Shown: positions 26,070 to 33,933, counted from the first letter of the stretch. The stretch: 64,000 nucleotides of DNA from Gordonia rubripertincta (GCF_038024875.1 NZ_CP136136.1:2418001-2482000), one strand, 5' to 3'. Notes: generated by a model from the sequence alone, not told the origin. Numbers and translations: made by a program.

Positions 26070-26596
26070 TTCGAATGGACAGTAAAGTACGCAGATTCTT
26101 TAGGAACTATCGGCGCGACGTTCTACTGAATACAATTTTCGCGTCGGGATTGTTTCCTAAGCCCTTGCGCTGGCGAGCATTGAGGGCGAGCGGGATGGGT
26201 GTGTCTAAGTCTTCTATCGCATCGTCTGTTTTCTTCGGTTCAACTAGGGTTTCGATAGGTGAGGAAACCTATGTTAGCTATGGCTGCTTCTTTGACTCGT
26301 TGGCGCCTATCTCGATCGGCCGGCGGTGTTCGGTAGGTATGAGGGTTTCGTTTGTTACGAGTGATCACGAGGTTGGAATACCGCCGATGCCCCGAGCTGC
26401 TGGAGAGGGTCGGCGTCCGATTGTCGTCGGGGATTACTGCTGGATTGGGGCCGGTGCGATAATCCTTCCCGGGGTAGTGGTCGGTGAAGGATGCATAATT
26501 TCAGCTGGTGCTGTCGTTATCCGAGATTGTGAGCCAAATGGTCTTTATGCGGGTGTTCCGGCTATCCGCAAGCGAGATCTGCCCACCTCTATGTAG
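26066..26596 (+). CDS. Hexapeptide-repeat acetyltransferase (left-handed beta-helix)
   Basis: Probably O-acetylates the exopolysaccharide or a precursor sugar. Hexapeptide repeats run from residue 50 on, e.g. VSIGEETYVSYGCFFDSLAP and IVVGDYCWIGAGAIILPGVV with VGEGCIISAGAVV, and the catalytic-loop His is in FVTSDHEVG. The C-terminal GVPAIRKRDL is usual for WcaF-like enzymes. GTG 26066 overlaps the previous stop as GTGA; ATG 26075 is an alternative. Last gene of the cluster before the second IS481-type copy. Confidence 0.85.
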   Translation: MIRMDSKVRRFFRNYRRDVLLNTIFASGLFPKPLRWRALRASGMGVSKSSIASSVFFGSTRVSIGEETYVSYGCFFDSLAPISIGRRCSVGMRVSFVTSDHEVGIPPMPRAAGEGRRPIVVGDYCWIGAGAIILPGVVVGEGCIISAGAVVIRDCEPNGLYAGVPAIRKRDLPTSM

Positions 26597-26693
26597 ACGG
26601 TTGGGCACCTGCGGCGACCTCCGGTCCGTAATCTGACCAGGAGTTCTCATATGTTGGGCGAGAACTGTTTCATTTTCTGGTTAGGGTGCTAGT

Positions 26694-27770
26694 TGTAACT
26701 CTTGGGGAGGTTGTGAACGGCGTGGTGCCGGTCAACAGGTGAGGGCCTCCGGTATCGATGTGGTTACCACACACACGCCGATCACCAAGAGGCCCTCATG
26801 ACCCACCGTAATGCCTTTCTCACCGAACGTGGCCGTCTGTCCTTGGCTCAGTGCGTCGTCGACCAGGGTTGGCCTCTACGACGGGCCGCCGAACGGTTCA
26901 ACTGCTCACCGGCCACGGCCAAGAAGTGGGCCGACCGCTACCGGCAGACCGGTGAGGCCGGCATGGCAGATCGGTCCAGCCGCTCTTACTGGTCACCCCA
27001 TCAGCTCCCGGTGCGTCGGGAACGTCGAATCATCAAGTTGCGGTTCCTGCGTCGCTGGGGCGCTGCACGAATCGCTGCGCACCTGCGGCTAGCGAAATCG
27101 ACCGTTGAGGCGGTGTTGCGCCGGTATCGGATGCCGCTGTTGCGTCACCTCGACCAGGCCACCGGGCTTCCGGTACGCCGGACACCGCCACGACGCTACG
27201 AACACGACGCTCCCGGCGACCTGATCCACATCGACATCAAGAAACTCGGCCGTATCCCTGAAGGCGGCGGCCACCGCAAACTCGGGCGCACGATCGGCAA
27301 CCGGCACAACAAGAAACACCGCCCGGGGTACGCGTATCTGCATCACGCCGTCGATGACCATTCCCGGCTGGCATACTCCGAGATCCTCACCGACGAACGC
27401 AAAGAGACCGCCGCGCAGTTCTGGGACCGCGCCAACGCCTTCTTCAGCCAACATGGGATCACTGTGAGACGAGTGATGACCGACAACGGCGCCTGTTACC
27501 GCTCAAAGGTTTTCGCAGAATCCCTCGGCGCCGAGATCAAGCACAAGAAGACCCGTCCCTACCGTCCGCAAACCAACGGCAAGGTCGAACGATTCAACCG
27601 CACCCTGGCCTCGGAATGGGCCTACGCCGAGTTCTACAGCTCAGAGACCGCCCGTGCAGCCACCTACGACGACTGGCTACACCACTACAATCACCACCGA
27701 GCCCACACCGGCATCGGCGGACTCACCCCGATCGAACGCTTACACGTTCACAACCTGCCCGGGTCTTACA
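26694..27770 (+). mobile_element. IS481-family element, copy 2, intact
   Basis: A 1077-bp element with ends beginning TGTAA and sharing the inner inverted motif GGTTGTGAACG. Identical in structure and nearly in sequence to copy 1 but in the opposite direction, so the two flank about 18.7 kb of polysaccharide DNA as inverted repeats. The left flank is GCTAGT, which fits the NCTAGN target; the right flank is GCTACC, which does not match it, so one side has changed since insertion. Confidence 0.9.
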
Positions 27771-27781
27771 GCTACCGCTAG
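26798..27781 (+). CDS. IS481-family transposase, intact
   Basis: A 327-aa transposase. An N-terminal helix-turn-helix region (PLRRAAERFNCSPATAKKWA) is followed by the DDE catalytic core: HIDIKKLG (first Asp near 148), VMTDNGACYRS (second Asp near 229) and QTNGKVERFNRT (Glu near 266). The frame is undamaged and may supply transposase to both copies. The last four codons (Ser-Tyr-Arg-stop) lie outside the right IS end in host DNA. Confidence 0.93.
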   Translation: MTHRNAFLTERGRLSLAQCVVDQGWPLRRAAERFNCSPATAKKWADRYRQTGEAGMADRSSRSYWSPHQLPVRRERRIIKLRFLRRWGAARIAAHLRLAKSTVEAVLRRYRMPLLRHLDQATGLPVRRTPPRRYEHDAPGDLIHIDIKKLGRIPEGGGHRKLGRTIGNRHNKKHRPGYAYLHHAVDDHSRLAYSEILTDERKETAAQFWDRANAFFSQHGITVRRVMTDNGACYRSKVFAESLGAEIKHKKTRPYRPQTNGKVERFNRTLASEWAYAEFYSSETARAATYDDWLHHYNHHRAHTGIGGLTPIERLHVHNLPGSYSYR

Positions 27782-28330
27782 CCCTAGTATCGGCTGTATA
27801 TAGGGGGAGTGGCGTTAGCCCTCAGGTGTCGCCGGGCTTCAATTTACCCATCGCGTGTACTGTCGGCTCGCAGCTGGCGAGCTTCTCTTCTCGGCGGCGG
27901 GATTCGTGGCGGGGATCCAGCGCGCTCCGCGTATGGATCTGAAGACTGTCGCTCATGACTGGAACGTGGCGACTAAGATTCAACCGCAAGTAGTGGAGTC
28001 TCATGGGACAAGTCGCTAGTGCAGTCGGTGCATGTCGTTAGCTTGCCCACCGGGCTGGGTGCCTGCTCATCGATCTGATAATCGTCGTTCTGTGTGGGTG
28101 GTCTGGCTTGCCTGCCAGGTCGTTTCGCGTTGGTAGCAGTCCTGTTGTCCCCGTATGGGCGGCCTTGGGCTGCACCTACCCGTGCTGTTTCCGTGGTATG
28201 CGTACAGCCGATTCCGTCGACAGCGGCGCGTGGTCCGCGACTAGACCACCATTGGGATGATCACTGCCGCAGGGGTGCGAAGGCGTTTCGGGGGGCGGAA
28301 CATCTTGTCGGCTCCGCCTGATCAGAGAGG
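27771..28330. other. Gene-free stretch between IS481 copy 2 and tRNA-Lys
   Basis: About 560 bases with no credible gene on either strand. Composition changes here from the less GC-rich island toward core DNA, so this may be the island junction. I see no clear attachment-site repeat of the tRNA-Lys gene within it. Confidence 0.5.
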
Positions 28331-28403
28331 TGCCCCCACCAGGGCTCGAACCTGGGACCTGCGGATTAAAAGTCCGTAGCTCTACCAACTGAGCTATAGG
28401 GGC
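28331..28403 (-). tRNA. tRNA-Lys (anticodon TTT)
   Basis: A 73-base cloverleaf read on the minus strand. The acceptor GCCCCTA pairs with TGGGGGC followed by A; the anticodon loop is CTTTTAA and the T arm GGTTCGAGCC. The 3' CCA is not encoded. Confidence 0.97.
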
Positions 28404-28549
28404 GTACCCCGGCGAGCCGGGGCGTCGATTAGTTTACAGCTTGCTGCGACGGGGTGAACGGGGGCCTGTGGGTGTGTCGAGCCGGCCGCGGGACTGTGTC
28501 CGGTGGGGCTGTGAGGGCACTTGGTTTCGAGGCTTGTTGCGAGGCCTTC

Positions 28550-28655
28550 GTGGCTCGTCGCTATCGCTCCTCGCACCTCAGGCGGCGGGGGGTTGGTGGC
28601 TCGTCGCTATCGCTCCTCGCACCTCGGGCAGCGGGGGGTCGCACCTCAGGCAGCT
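28550..28655. repeat. Tandem GC-rich intergenic repeat, period 46
   Basis: A 29-base core starting TGGCTCGTCGCTATCGCTCC occurs at 28551-28579 and again, identical, at 28597-28625, each followed by a G-rich tail. A truncated third unit, TCGCACCTC plus AGGCAGC, is at 28639-28654. It lies right before the target duplication of the IS256-type element. From memory similar GC-rich motifs are scattered between genes in Gordonia and relatives; this was not checked. Confidence 0.7.
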
Positions 28656-28664
28656 AGGGGGCCA

Positions 28665-30096
28665 GTAGTGCCCCATAGAGTGGTGTAACTCGGTGGCCGA
28701 GATCGTGTCTGACGCTGTGTTGTTGACCGATGCAAAGCGGCCACCGCGTGATCCTTCGAGTCAACCTTCCACAGAATCCTCGAGGAGTCATCGCGATGAC
28801 CGCACCCCATATTGTCGACCCTGCCGGCCTACTCGGCCAAGCCCTCGCAGACGCGTCGCCGGATCTGATGCGCGAACTGCTACAGACTATGATCAACGCC
28901 CTGCTCTCGGCGGATGCCGACGCCGTGTGCGGTGCCGAATGGAACGCACGATCTTCCGAACGCACCAACCGCCGCAACGGCTACCGTCACCGCCCCCTCG
29001 ACACCCGGGTCGGCACCGTCGACGTCGCCATTCCGAAGCTACGCTCGGGCAGCTACTTTCCCGAGTGGCTCCTCGAACGTCGCAAGCGGGCCGAGTCAGC
29101 GCTGATCACCGTCGTGGCCGACTGCTACCTGGCCGGTGTATCGACCCGCCGGATGGACAAACTGGTCAAGACACTCGGCATCGACTCACTGTCGAAGTCG
29201 CAGGTCTCACGCATGGCCGAAGACCTCGACGAGCAGGTCGCCGCATTCCGGCACCGCCGCCTCGACGAAGCCGGACCGTTCACCTTCGTCACCGCCGATG
29301 CGTTGACGATCAAAGTTCGTGAGAACAAGCAGGTCGTCAAGGCCGTCGTGCTGCTGGCGACCGGCGTCAATGGCGACGGCCACCGCGAGGTGTTGGGCAT
29401 GCAGGTGGCCACCAGTGAGACCAAGGCATCGTGGAACACCTTCTTCGCCGACCTGGTGGCCCGCGGCCTGGGCGGGGTGCGCTTGGTGACCTCCGATGCT
29501 CATGCCGGGCTCATCGAGGCGATCGCAGCGAACCTGCCCGGCGCGGTATGGCAGCGCTGCCGCACCCACTACGCCGCCAACCTCATGGCAGTGTGCCCCA
29601 AGTCCATGTGGCCGGCGGTAAAAGCGATGCTGCACAGCGTGTATGACCAGCCCACCGCCACCGCGGTGCACGAGCAGTTCGACCGGCTCCTCGAATACAC
29701 CGACGGCCGATTGCCCGAGGTCGCCGACCACCTCGGCGACGCCCGCGAGGACCTGCTCGCCTTCACCGGGTTCCCCGACGACGTGTGGCGCCAGATCTGG
29801 TCTAACAACCCCACCGAACGGCTCAACCGCGAGATCCGCCGCCGCACCGACGTTGTGGGCATCTTCCCCAACCGCGACGCCATCATCCGCCTCATCGGCG
29901 CCGTCCTGGCCGAACAGACCGACGAATGGGCCGAAGGCCGCCGCTACCTCGGACTCGAAGTCCTCAGCCGCTGCCGACTTACCCTGACCACCGACACCCC
30001 AACACCGACGGAGGCGACCACCGATCCACTGATGCAACTACCCGCCTGACCCCCGAAGGATCAGAAACGAGTTACACCACTACTCGGGGCTTGACC
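28665..30096 (+). mobile_element. IS256-family element between tRNA-Lys and tRNA-Glu
   Basis: Inverted ends share TGGTGTAACTCG (left at 28680-28691, right as its complement) and an outer GCCCC block. The direct repeat AGGGGGCCA (28656-28664 and 30097-30105) is the target duplication, nine bases as is usual in this family. The element is about 1.43 kb, carries one intact transposase gene, and is unrelated at the nucleotide level to the damaged IS256-type element in rmlB. Confidence 0.9.
28796..30049 (+). CDS. IS256-family transposase, intact
   Basis: A 417-aa mutator-type transposase. ATG 28796 is preceded by GAGGAG at eight bases. The usual opening LLQTMINALLSADADAVCGA and ERTNRRNGYRHRPLDTRVGT is followed by the DDE residues: Asp in FTFVTADALTIKVRENKQ (near residue 167), Asp in GGVRLVTSDAHAGLIEAIAA (near 233) and Glu in SNNPTERLNREIRRRTDVVG (near 341). 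Full length with no frame damage, so the element may be mobile. Confidence 0.94.
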   Translation: MTAPHIVDPAGLLGQALADASPDLMRELLQTMINALLSADADAVCGAEWNARSSERTNRRNGYRHRPLDTRVGTVDVAIPKLRSGSYFPEWLLERRKRAESALITVVADCYLAGVSTRRMDKLVKTLGIDSLSKSQVSRMAEDLDEQVAAFRHRRLDEAGPFTFVTADALTIKVRENKQVVKAVVLLATGVNGDGHREVLGMQVATSETKASWNTFFADLVARGLGGVRLVTSDAHAGLIEAIAANLPGAVWQRCRTHYAANLMAVCPKSMWPAVKAMLHSVYDQPTATAVHEQFDRLLEYTDGRLPEVADHLGDAREDLLAFTGFPDDVWRQIWSNNPTERLNREIRRRTDVVGIFPNRDAIIRLIGAVLAEQTDEWAEGRRYLGLEVLSRCRLTLTTDTPTPTEATTDPLMQLPA

Positions 30097-30197
30097 AGGG
30101 GGCCACAACGGCCGTTTTAGCCCACTGACCACACGATTTGTGGTTTGCTCGAAACCTGTCATAAGCTATGCGAGCTCCCAGCGGAGAAGCGAGACCG

Positions 30198-30270
30198 GCC
30201 CCCTTCGTCTAGCGGCCTAGGACGCCGCCCTTTCAAGGCGGTAGCGCGGGTTCGAATCCCGTAGGGGGTA
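30198..30270 (+). tRNA. tRNA-Glu (anticodon TTC)
   Basis: A 73-base cloverleaf; anticodon loop CTTTCAA, T arm GGTTCGAATCC, acceptor GCCCCCT paired with AGGGGGT plus A, with the G1-T72 pair seen in actinobacterial tRNA-Glu. CCA is not encoded. Confidence 0.97.
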
Positions 30271-30318
30271 CGCCTGGACGGCACTCGGAAACGAGAGTCG
30301 GACAGAACAACTAAACAA

Positions 30319-30395
30319 GGCCCTGTGGCGCAGTTGGTTAGCGCGCCGCCCTGTCACGGCGGAGGTCGCGGGTTCGAGTCCCGTCAGGGTCGCCA
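30319..30395 (+). tRNA. tRNA-Asp (anticodon GTC), CCA encoded
   Basis: Acceptor GGCCCTG pairs with CAGGGTC; anticodon loop CTGTCAC; T arm GGGTTCGAGTCC. The discriminator G at 30392 is followed by an encoded CCA. It is 48 bases after tRNA-Glu, likely the same transcript. Confidence 0.97.
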
Positions 30396-30401
30396 GAGAT
30401 G

Positions 30402-30434
30402 ACCGGCGCATTCGGTTCTACCGGATGCGCCGGT
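30402..30434 (+). terminator. Hairpin between tRNA-Asp and tRNA-Phe
   Basis: A perfect 10-bp stem, ACCGGCGCAT against ATGCGCCGGT, with a 13-base loop, followed by TCTCTT. It could be an attenuator, a terminator, or a processing signal in the tRNA transcript. Confidence 0.55.
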
Positions 30435-30442
30435 TCTCTTAG

Positions 30443-30519
30443 GGCCAGGTAGCTCAGTTGGTACGAGCGTCCGCCTGAAAAGCGGAAGGTCGTCGGTTCG
30501 ATCCCGACTCTGGCCACCA
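30443..30519 (+). tRNA. tRNA-Phe (anticodon GAA), CCA encoded
   Basis: Acceptor GGCCAGG pairs with TCTGGCC; anticodon loop CTGAAAA; T arm CGGTTCGATCC; discriminator A at 30516 and encoded CCA. It lies 70 bases from the 3' end of the integrase gene, a usual position for an integration target. Confidence 0.97.
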
Positions 30520-30523
30520 TGAA

Positions 30524-30548
30524 AACCTCCCGGTTGATCCGGGGGGTT
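30524..30548 (+). terminator. Terminator-like hairpin after tRNA-Phe
   Basis: AACCTCCCGG pairs with CCGGGGGGTT around a TTGAT loop (10 bp with one G-T), followed by a T-rich GTTCTGGTTT. It fits an intrinsic terminator for the tRNA transcript. Confidence 0.7.
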
Positions 30549-30588
30549 GTTCTGGTTTCCTAGCTCGGGTCGGTGGCGCCCACGCCGG

Positions 30589-31683
30589 TCACGGGTCCTC
30601 CGGAACCCCCTCGGTGATCTCCACCACGCGGGCATCCAGGGCGTCGGCCACCGCGTCGAGCTCCCCGTCGAACAGGTCCGCGTAGGTGTGTGCGGTCACC
30701 GTGATCGAGGCATGACCCATCGCCACCTGCAGCAGCCGCAGATCGGCGCCGGCGGCGCGGGCCAGACTCGCATAGGTGTGGCGCAGATCGTGCACCCGCA
30801 GCGTCGGATAGCCCAACGCGGTGACCTGCTCCCGCCACCGCACCGCACGCACCCAGTTCTCCCGGCTCAACCGCGCCCCGCGCGGTGAGGTGACCGCCGG
30901 CGCGGTACGGGGCCGACCGTCGACGCGGGCGGCCAGCACCGCAACCAGCGACCGGGGGAGCGGCACCGTGCGAATCCCGGCCCGGCTCTTGGGTTTCCCG
31001 GTCGTCAGGGTGCCGCCGACCTGGGTCATCGAGCGGCGGACCGAGATCCGCCGGCGGACCAGGTCCACATCGGCCACGTTCAGCCCGGTCAGCTCACCCC
31101 AGCGCAGCCCCGTGTAGGCGAGGATGCGCACGATGTCGCCCTGCGCGCGGCAGCGGATCGCCAGCTCGTCGACCTCGGCGTGTGTGAGATAGAGGTGCTC
31201 GGCCAGATCCAGCGGCGGGAACACCGTCCGCTCGGCCGGGTTCTTCACCAGCAGGCCCTCGAGCACCGCATGCGCCAGGATCATCCGCAGCAGCGAATGC
31301 CGCCACCGCTTGGTCCGCGGTGAGCAGTCCATCGCGTTCACCCATTCCTGGATGGACTCGCGGTCGACCTTGGTCACCGGCCAGGTCCCGAACGCCGGCG
31401 CCACGTGCAGCCGCCAGTTGTCGGTGAAGCCGCGCCGCACCTTGGGCGTCACATCCTGGCGGGTGGCCAGCCACGACGCGTACACCGCGGCGACGGTGAA
31501 TGTGTCGCCGCGCCGGGGGTCGAACACCACGCCCCGGGTGCGGGCGGTGATCGCCTCGGCCTCGAAGGCGCGGGCCTCGCGCAGCGTGCCGAATGCCTTG
31601 CTGCGGCTGCGCCCGTCGGGCAGCCGCCAGGTCACCCGCCAGCGGGATGCGCCCGTGGCCGTCCGGTACTTGGTGAGGCTCAT
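30589..31683 (-). CDS. Tyrosine-type site-specific integrase
   Basis: A phage/island-type recombinase of 364 aa. N-terminal arm-binding and SAM-like domains (TKYRTATGASRWRVTWRLPD; WVNAMDCSPRTKRWRHSLLR) are followed by the catalytic domain: Arg in YTGLRWGELTGLNV near 198, Lys in TGKPKSRAGIRTVPL near 240, HDLRHTYASL near 298, His in GHASITVTAHTY near 322 and the nucleophile Tyr near 333. ATG 31683 gives the typical start. The frame is intact. It ends 70 bases downstream of tRNA-Phe, but no other mobile genes follow, so the element it once served appears lost or reduced. Confidence 0.92.
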   Translation of the reverse strand: MSLTKYRTATGASRWRVTWRLPDGRSRSKAFGTLREARAFEAEAITARTRGVVFDPRRGDTFTVAAVYASWLATRQDVTPKVRRGFTDNWRLHVAPAFGTWPVTKVDRESIQEWVNAMDCSPRTKRWRHSLLRMILAHAVLEGLLVKNPAERTVFPPLDLAEHLYLTHAEVDELAIRCRAQGDIVRILAYTGLRWGELTGLNVADVDLVRRRISVRRSMTQVGGTLTTGKPKSRAGIRTVPLPRSLVAVLAARVDGRPRTAPAVTSPRGARLSRENWVRAVRWREQVTALGYPTLRVHDLRHTYASLARAAGADLRLLQVAMGHASITVTAHTYADLFDGELDAVADALDARVVEITEGVPEDP

Positions 31684-32131
31684 CGGGGCCGGCGGGGGGT
31701 CAGATGTGCGGGGATGGCGATCCCTCCGTACACGTCGTGGGTGGGGCGGTCGGTCCACACTCAGACGCATGCGGCGGGTGCGCGGTTCCCGCCGGGGGAG
31801 TCCGCGGCACCCGGCGATGGGTGTCGTGGTGGCCGACCACCCGCCGCCCCGTGCGCGGGGCGAGGGACGAGATCGGCACGCACACAGCGGATTCGCGGCC
31901 ATCGCCGGCACCGGACGGGTCGATCCGGTCGGCCGGTTCGTCGGTCGGGCACGTCGTGACCCGATGGTGGGTCCGCGACCGCGCCCCCTTATCGGGGCGT
32001 AGAGGTGAGATCGACGACCGCACGCGACGAGCCCCCGAGCGAGCCGGCTCATTGCGCTGCGGTGTCGTCTGTTTCGTGCCGCGCACAGTGATTGCCGCGG
32101 TGCCGGATCGTCGACCCGCAATACTCACCTC
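31684..32131. other. Gene-free stretch upstream of the integrase
   Basis: About 450 GC-rich bases between the divergent integrase and the membrane protein. Long open frames exist on both strands only because stops are rare in this composition; none resembles an excisionase or any family. No copy of the tRNA-Phe 3' end was seen here. Confidence 0.5.
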
Positions 32132-33199
32132 ATGAGAAGTCGCACTACCTCGGTGATCGTCCGCAGTGCCTACGGGACCGCGGCCGTCGAGTGGTTCCTC
32201 ATCATCGCGATCGCCACCATCCTCCTCACCCGGTTGTATCTGCAGCTGACCGGCTACCCGCAGGTCGGCGGCGGCACCCTGCACATCGCCCACGCCCTGT
32301 GGGGTGGGGCGCTGATGATGGTCGCCCTCGTCACCGGCTGGTTGTTCCTCGGCGCCACCGCGCGGGTGGTGGCGGTGGTGGCGGGCGGCATCGGATTCGG
32401 GTTGTTCCTCGACGAGGTCGGCAAGTTCGTCACCCGCGACAACGACTACTTCTACGGGCCGTCGGCGGAGATCATGTACGTGCTCGTCGTGCTGGTGCTG
32501 CTGATCAGCCGCATCGTCCGGGACGTCAAGCCGCCCACCGGCGCCGAGGCGCTGGCCAATGCGGCGTCGATCGCCGCCGACGGTGTCGCCCACGGCCTCC
32601 CCGAGCGTCGTCGACGCCAGGCCGAGGAGTTCCTCGCTGCCGCCGCCCACCACGGCTTCGACGTCGACACCATCGGCAACGTCCGTGCCCTGCTCGAGTC
32701 GAGCAGGGACACCCCGGACCGGCTGATGATCCTGCGCGACCGGGCCGTGGCCCTCATCCCGGACTTCCTGCGCAGCCCGCGGTGGGTGTCGATCGTGGGC
32801 TGGTTCCTCGTGGTGGCCTCGGCCGGCGGGGTCGTCGTCGGCGCCCTGAGTTTCGTGTTCACCAAGGACCGCTTCGACGACCTCGACATCTACATCGAGC
32901 TCGCCGACAACCGCATCGCCACCTGGATCCTGTTCGCCAGCGCGATCGCGACGCTGACGCTCGCGTTGCCCGCCATGCTGGCCCGCCGGCGGGGGACCGC
33001 CGGACTCGGGCCGCTGCGGACGTTGCGCATCGCCGCGCTGGTGTTCCTGCTGAGCAACGCGCTCGTCGACTTCGCGATGGAAGGCTTCGGAGCCCTGCTC
33101 AACCTCGCGATCGGCCTGTTCGCGCTCAGTGTGGTCAGCTACCACCTCGGGCAGGCGGTCACGGCGTCGAACGGGACCCGTGATCAACTGAGGGTGTGA
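32132..33199 (+). CDS. Multi-pass membrane protein of unknown function
   Basis: A 355-aa protein with three hydrophobic segments in the first 135 residues (e.g. FLIIAIATILLTRLYLQ, MVALVTGWLFLGATARVVAV, MYVLVVLVLLISRIV), a soluble helical middle (about 140-215), and four more near the C-terminus. The segment GFGLFLDEVGKFVTRDNDYF is striking, with charged residues close to a membrane helix. I cannot name the family. The stop overlaps the start of the Nudix gene by four bases, so the two are probably cotranscribed. Confidence 0.7.
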   Translation: MRSRTTSVIVRSAYGTAAVEWFLIIAIATILLTRLYLQLTGYPQVGGGTLHIAHALWGGALMMVALVTGWLFLGATARVVAVVAGGIGFGLFLDEVGKFVTRDNDYFYGPSAEIMYVLVVLVLLISRIVRDVKPPTGAEALANAASIAADGVAHGLPERRRRQAEEFLAAAAHHGFDVDTIGNVRALLESSRDTPDRLMILRDRAVALIPDFLRSPRWVSIVGWFLVVASAGGVVVGALSFVFTKDRFDDLDIYIELADNRIATWILFASAIATLTLALPAMLARRRGTAGLGPLRTLRIAALVFLLSNALVDFAMEGFGALLNLAIGLFALSVVSYHLGQAVTASNGTRDQLRV

Positions 33200-33798
33200 C
33201 CCACCTCGAACGGGCCGTGGCGGCCGCACGCGTCGACGCCTTCGCACACCGAACCGTCGACCAGCCCGGGGCGGCGGCCGCGGCCGTCGTGCTGGCGGTC
33301 TCGGAGAAGGACGGTCAGCAGGGCATCTGGCTGTGCAAACGGCCGCCGACGATGCGCCGCCACGCCGCGCAGTTCGCACTTCCCGGCGGCCGGCTGGACC
33401 CGGGGGAGGACTCCGTCACCGCGGGCCTGCGCGAGCTCGACGAGGAGCTCGGGGTGCAGCTCCCGCCCAGCTCGGTGCTCGGGATGCTCGACGACTATCC
33501 GACGCGGTCGGGGTTCGTGATCACCCCGATCGTCTGCTGGGCCGAGCAGTACCAGGAGCCGACCCCGAATCCCGCCGAGGTGGCGCAGCTGTTCTTCGTG
33601 ACCTTCGCCGAGCTGGCCGTCGAGCCGCGATTCCTGACGATCCCGCAGTCGGACCGCCCGGTGATCCAGCTGCCGATCGTCGATGCGCTGGTCCACGCGC
33701 CGACCGCCGCGGTGATCTACCAGTTCGCCGAGGTCGTGCTGCGGGACCGCCCGACCCGCGTCGACGAGTTCGAGCAACCCGTCTTCGCCTGGAAATAG
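33196..33798 (+). CDS. Nudix hydrolase (CoA-pyrophosphatase-like)
   Basis: Hydrolyses a nucleoside diphosphate-linked compound. The Nudix box is complete: GGRLDPGEDSVTAGLRELDE followed by ELGV, near residues 62-85. The upstream VLAVSEKDGQQGIWLCKRPP and downstream VITPIVCWAEQY fit the fold, and the general layout resembles the CoA diphosphatase group, though the substrate is not fixed. GTG 33196 overlaps the membrane protein stop; 200 aa is normal. Confidence 0.87.
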   Translation: MTHLERAVAAARVDAFAHRTVDQPGAAAAAVVLAVSEKDGQQGIWLCKRPPTMRRHAAQFALPGGRLDPGEDSVTAGLRELDEELGVQLPPSSVLGMLDDYPTRSGFVITPIVCWAEQYQEPTPNPAEVAQLFFVTFAELAVEPRFLTIPQSDRPVIQLPIVDALVHAPTAAVIYQFAEVVLRDRPTRVDEFEQPVFAWK

Positions 33799-33933
33799 GC
33801 ACCATTCGGGACATTTGACCGAGCTGTACGATCGTCCCATCTCGACTTCACTGTTCTCAGATACGCTCTGCGACAAGGATTTCCGCTGAACAGACGACAC
33901 GGATTTGTCTGGCGGGTCACCCGCCGGTTGGGC

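Noticed and set aside
28550..28655. CRISPR array
   Set aside because: The repeat unit occurs only two and a half times, the spacing sequence is G-rich and nearly the same, and no cas genes are near.
31700..33379. Very long minus-strand frame across the integrase upstream region, the membrane protein and Nudix genes
   Set aside because: It is the mirror of real plus-strand genes in GC-rich DNA and is full of Arg/Pro/Asp/Gly low-complexity sequence.
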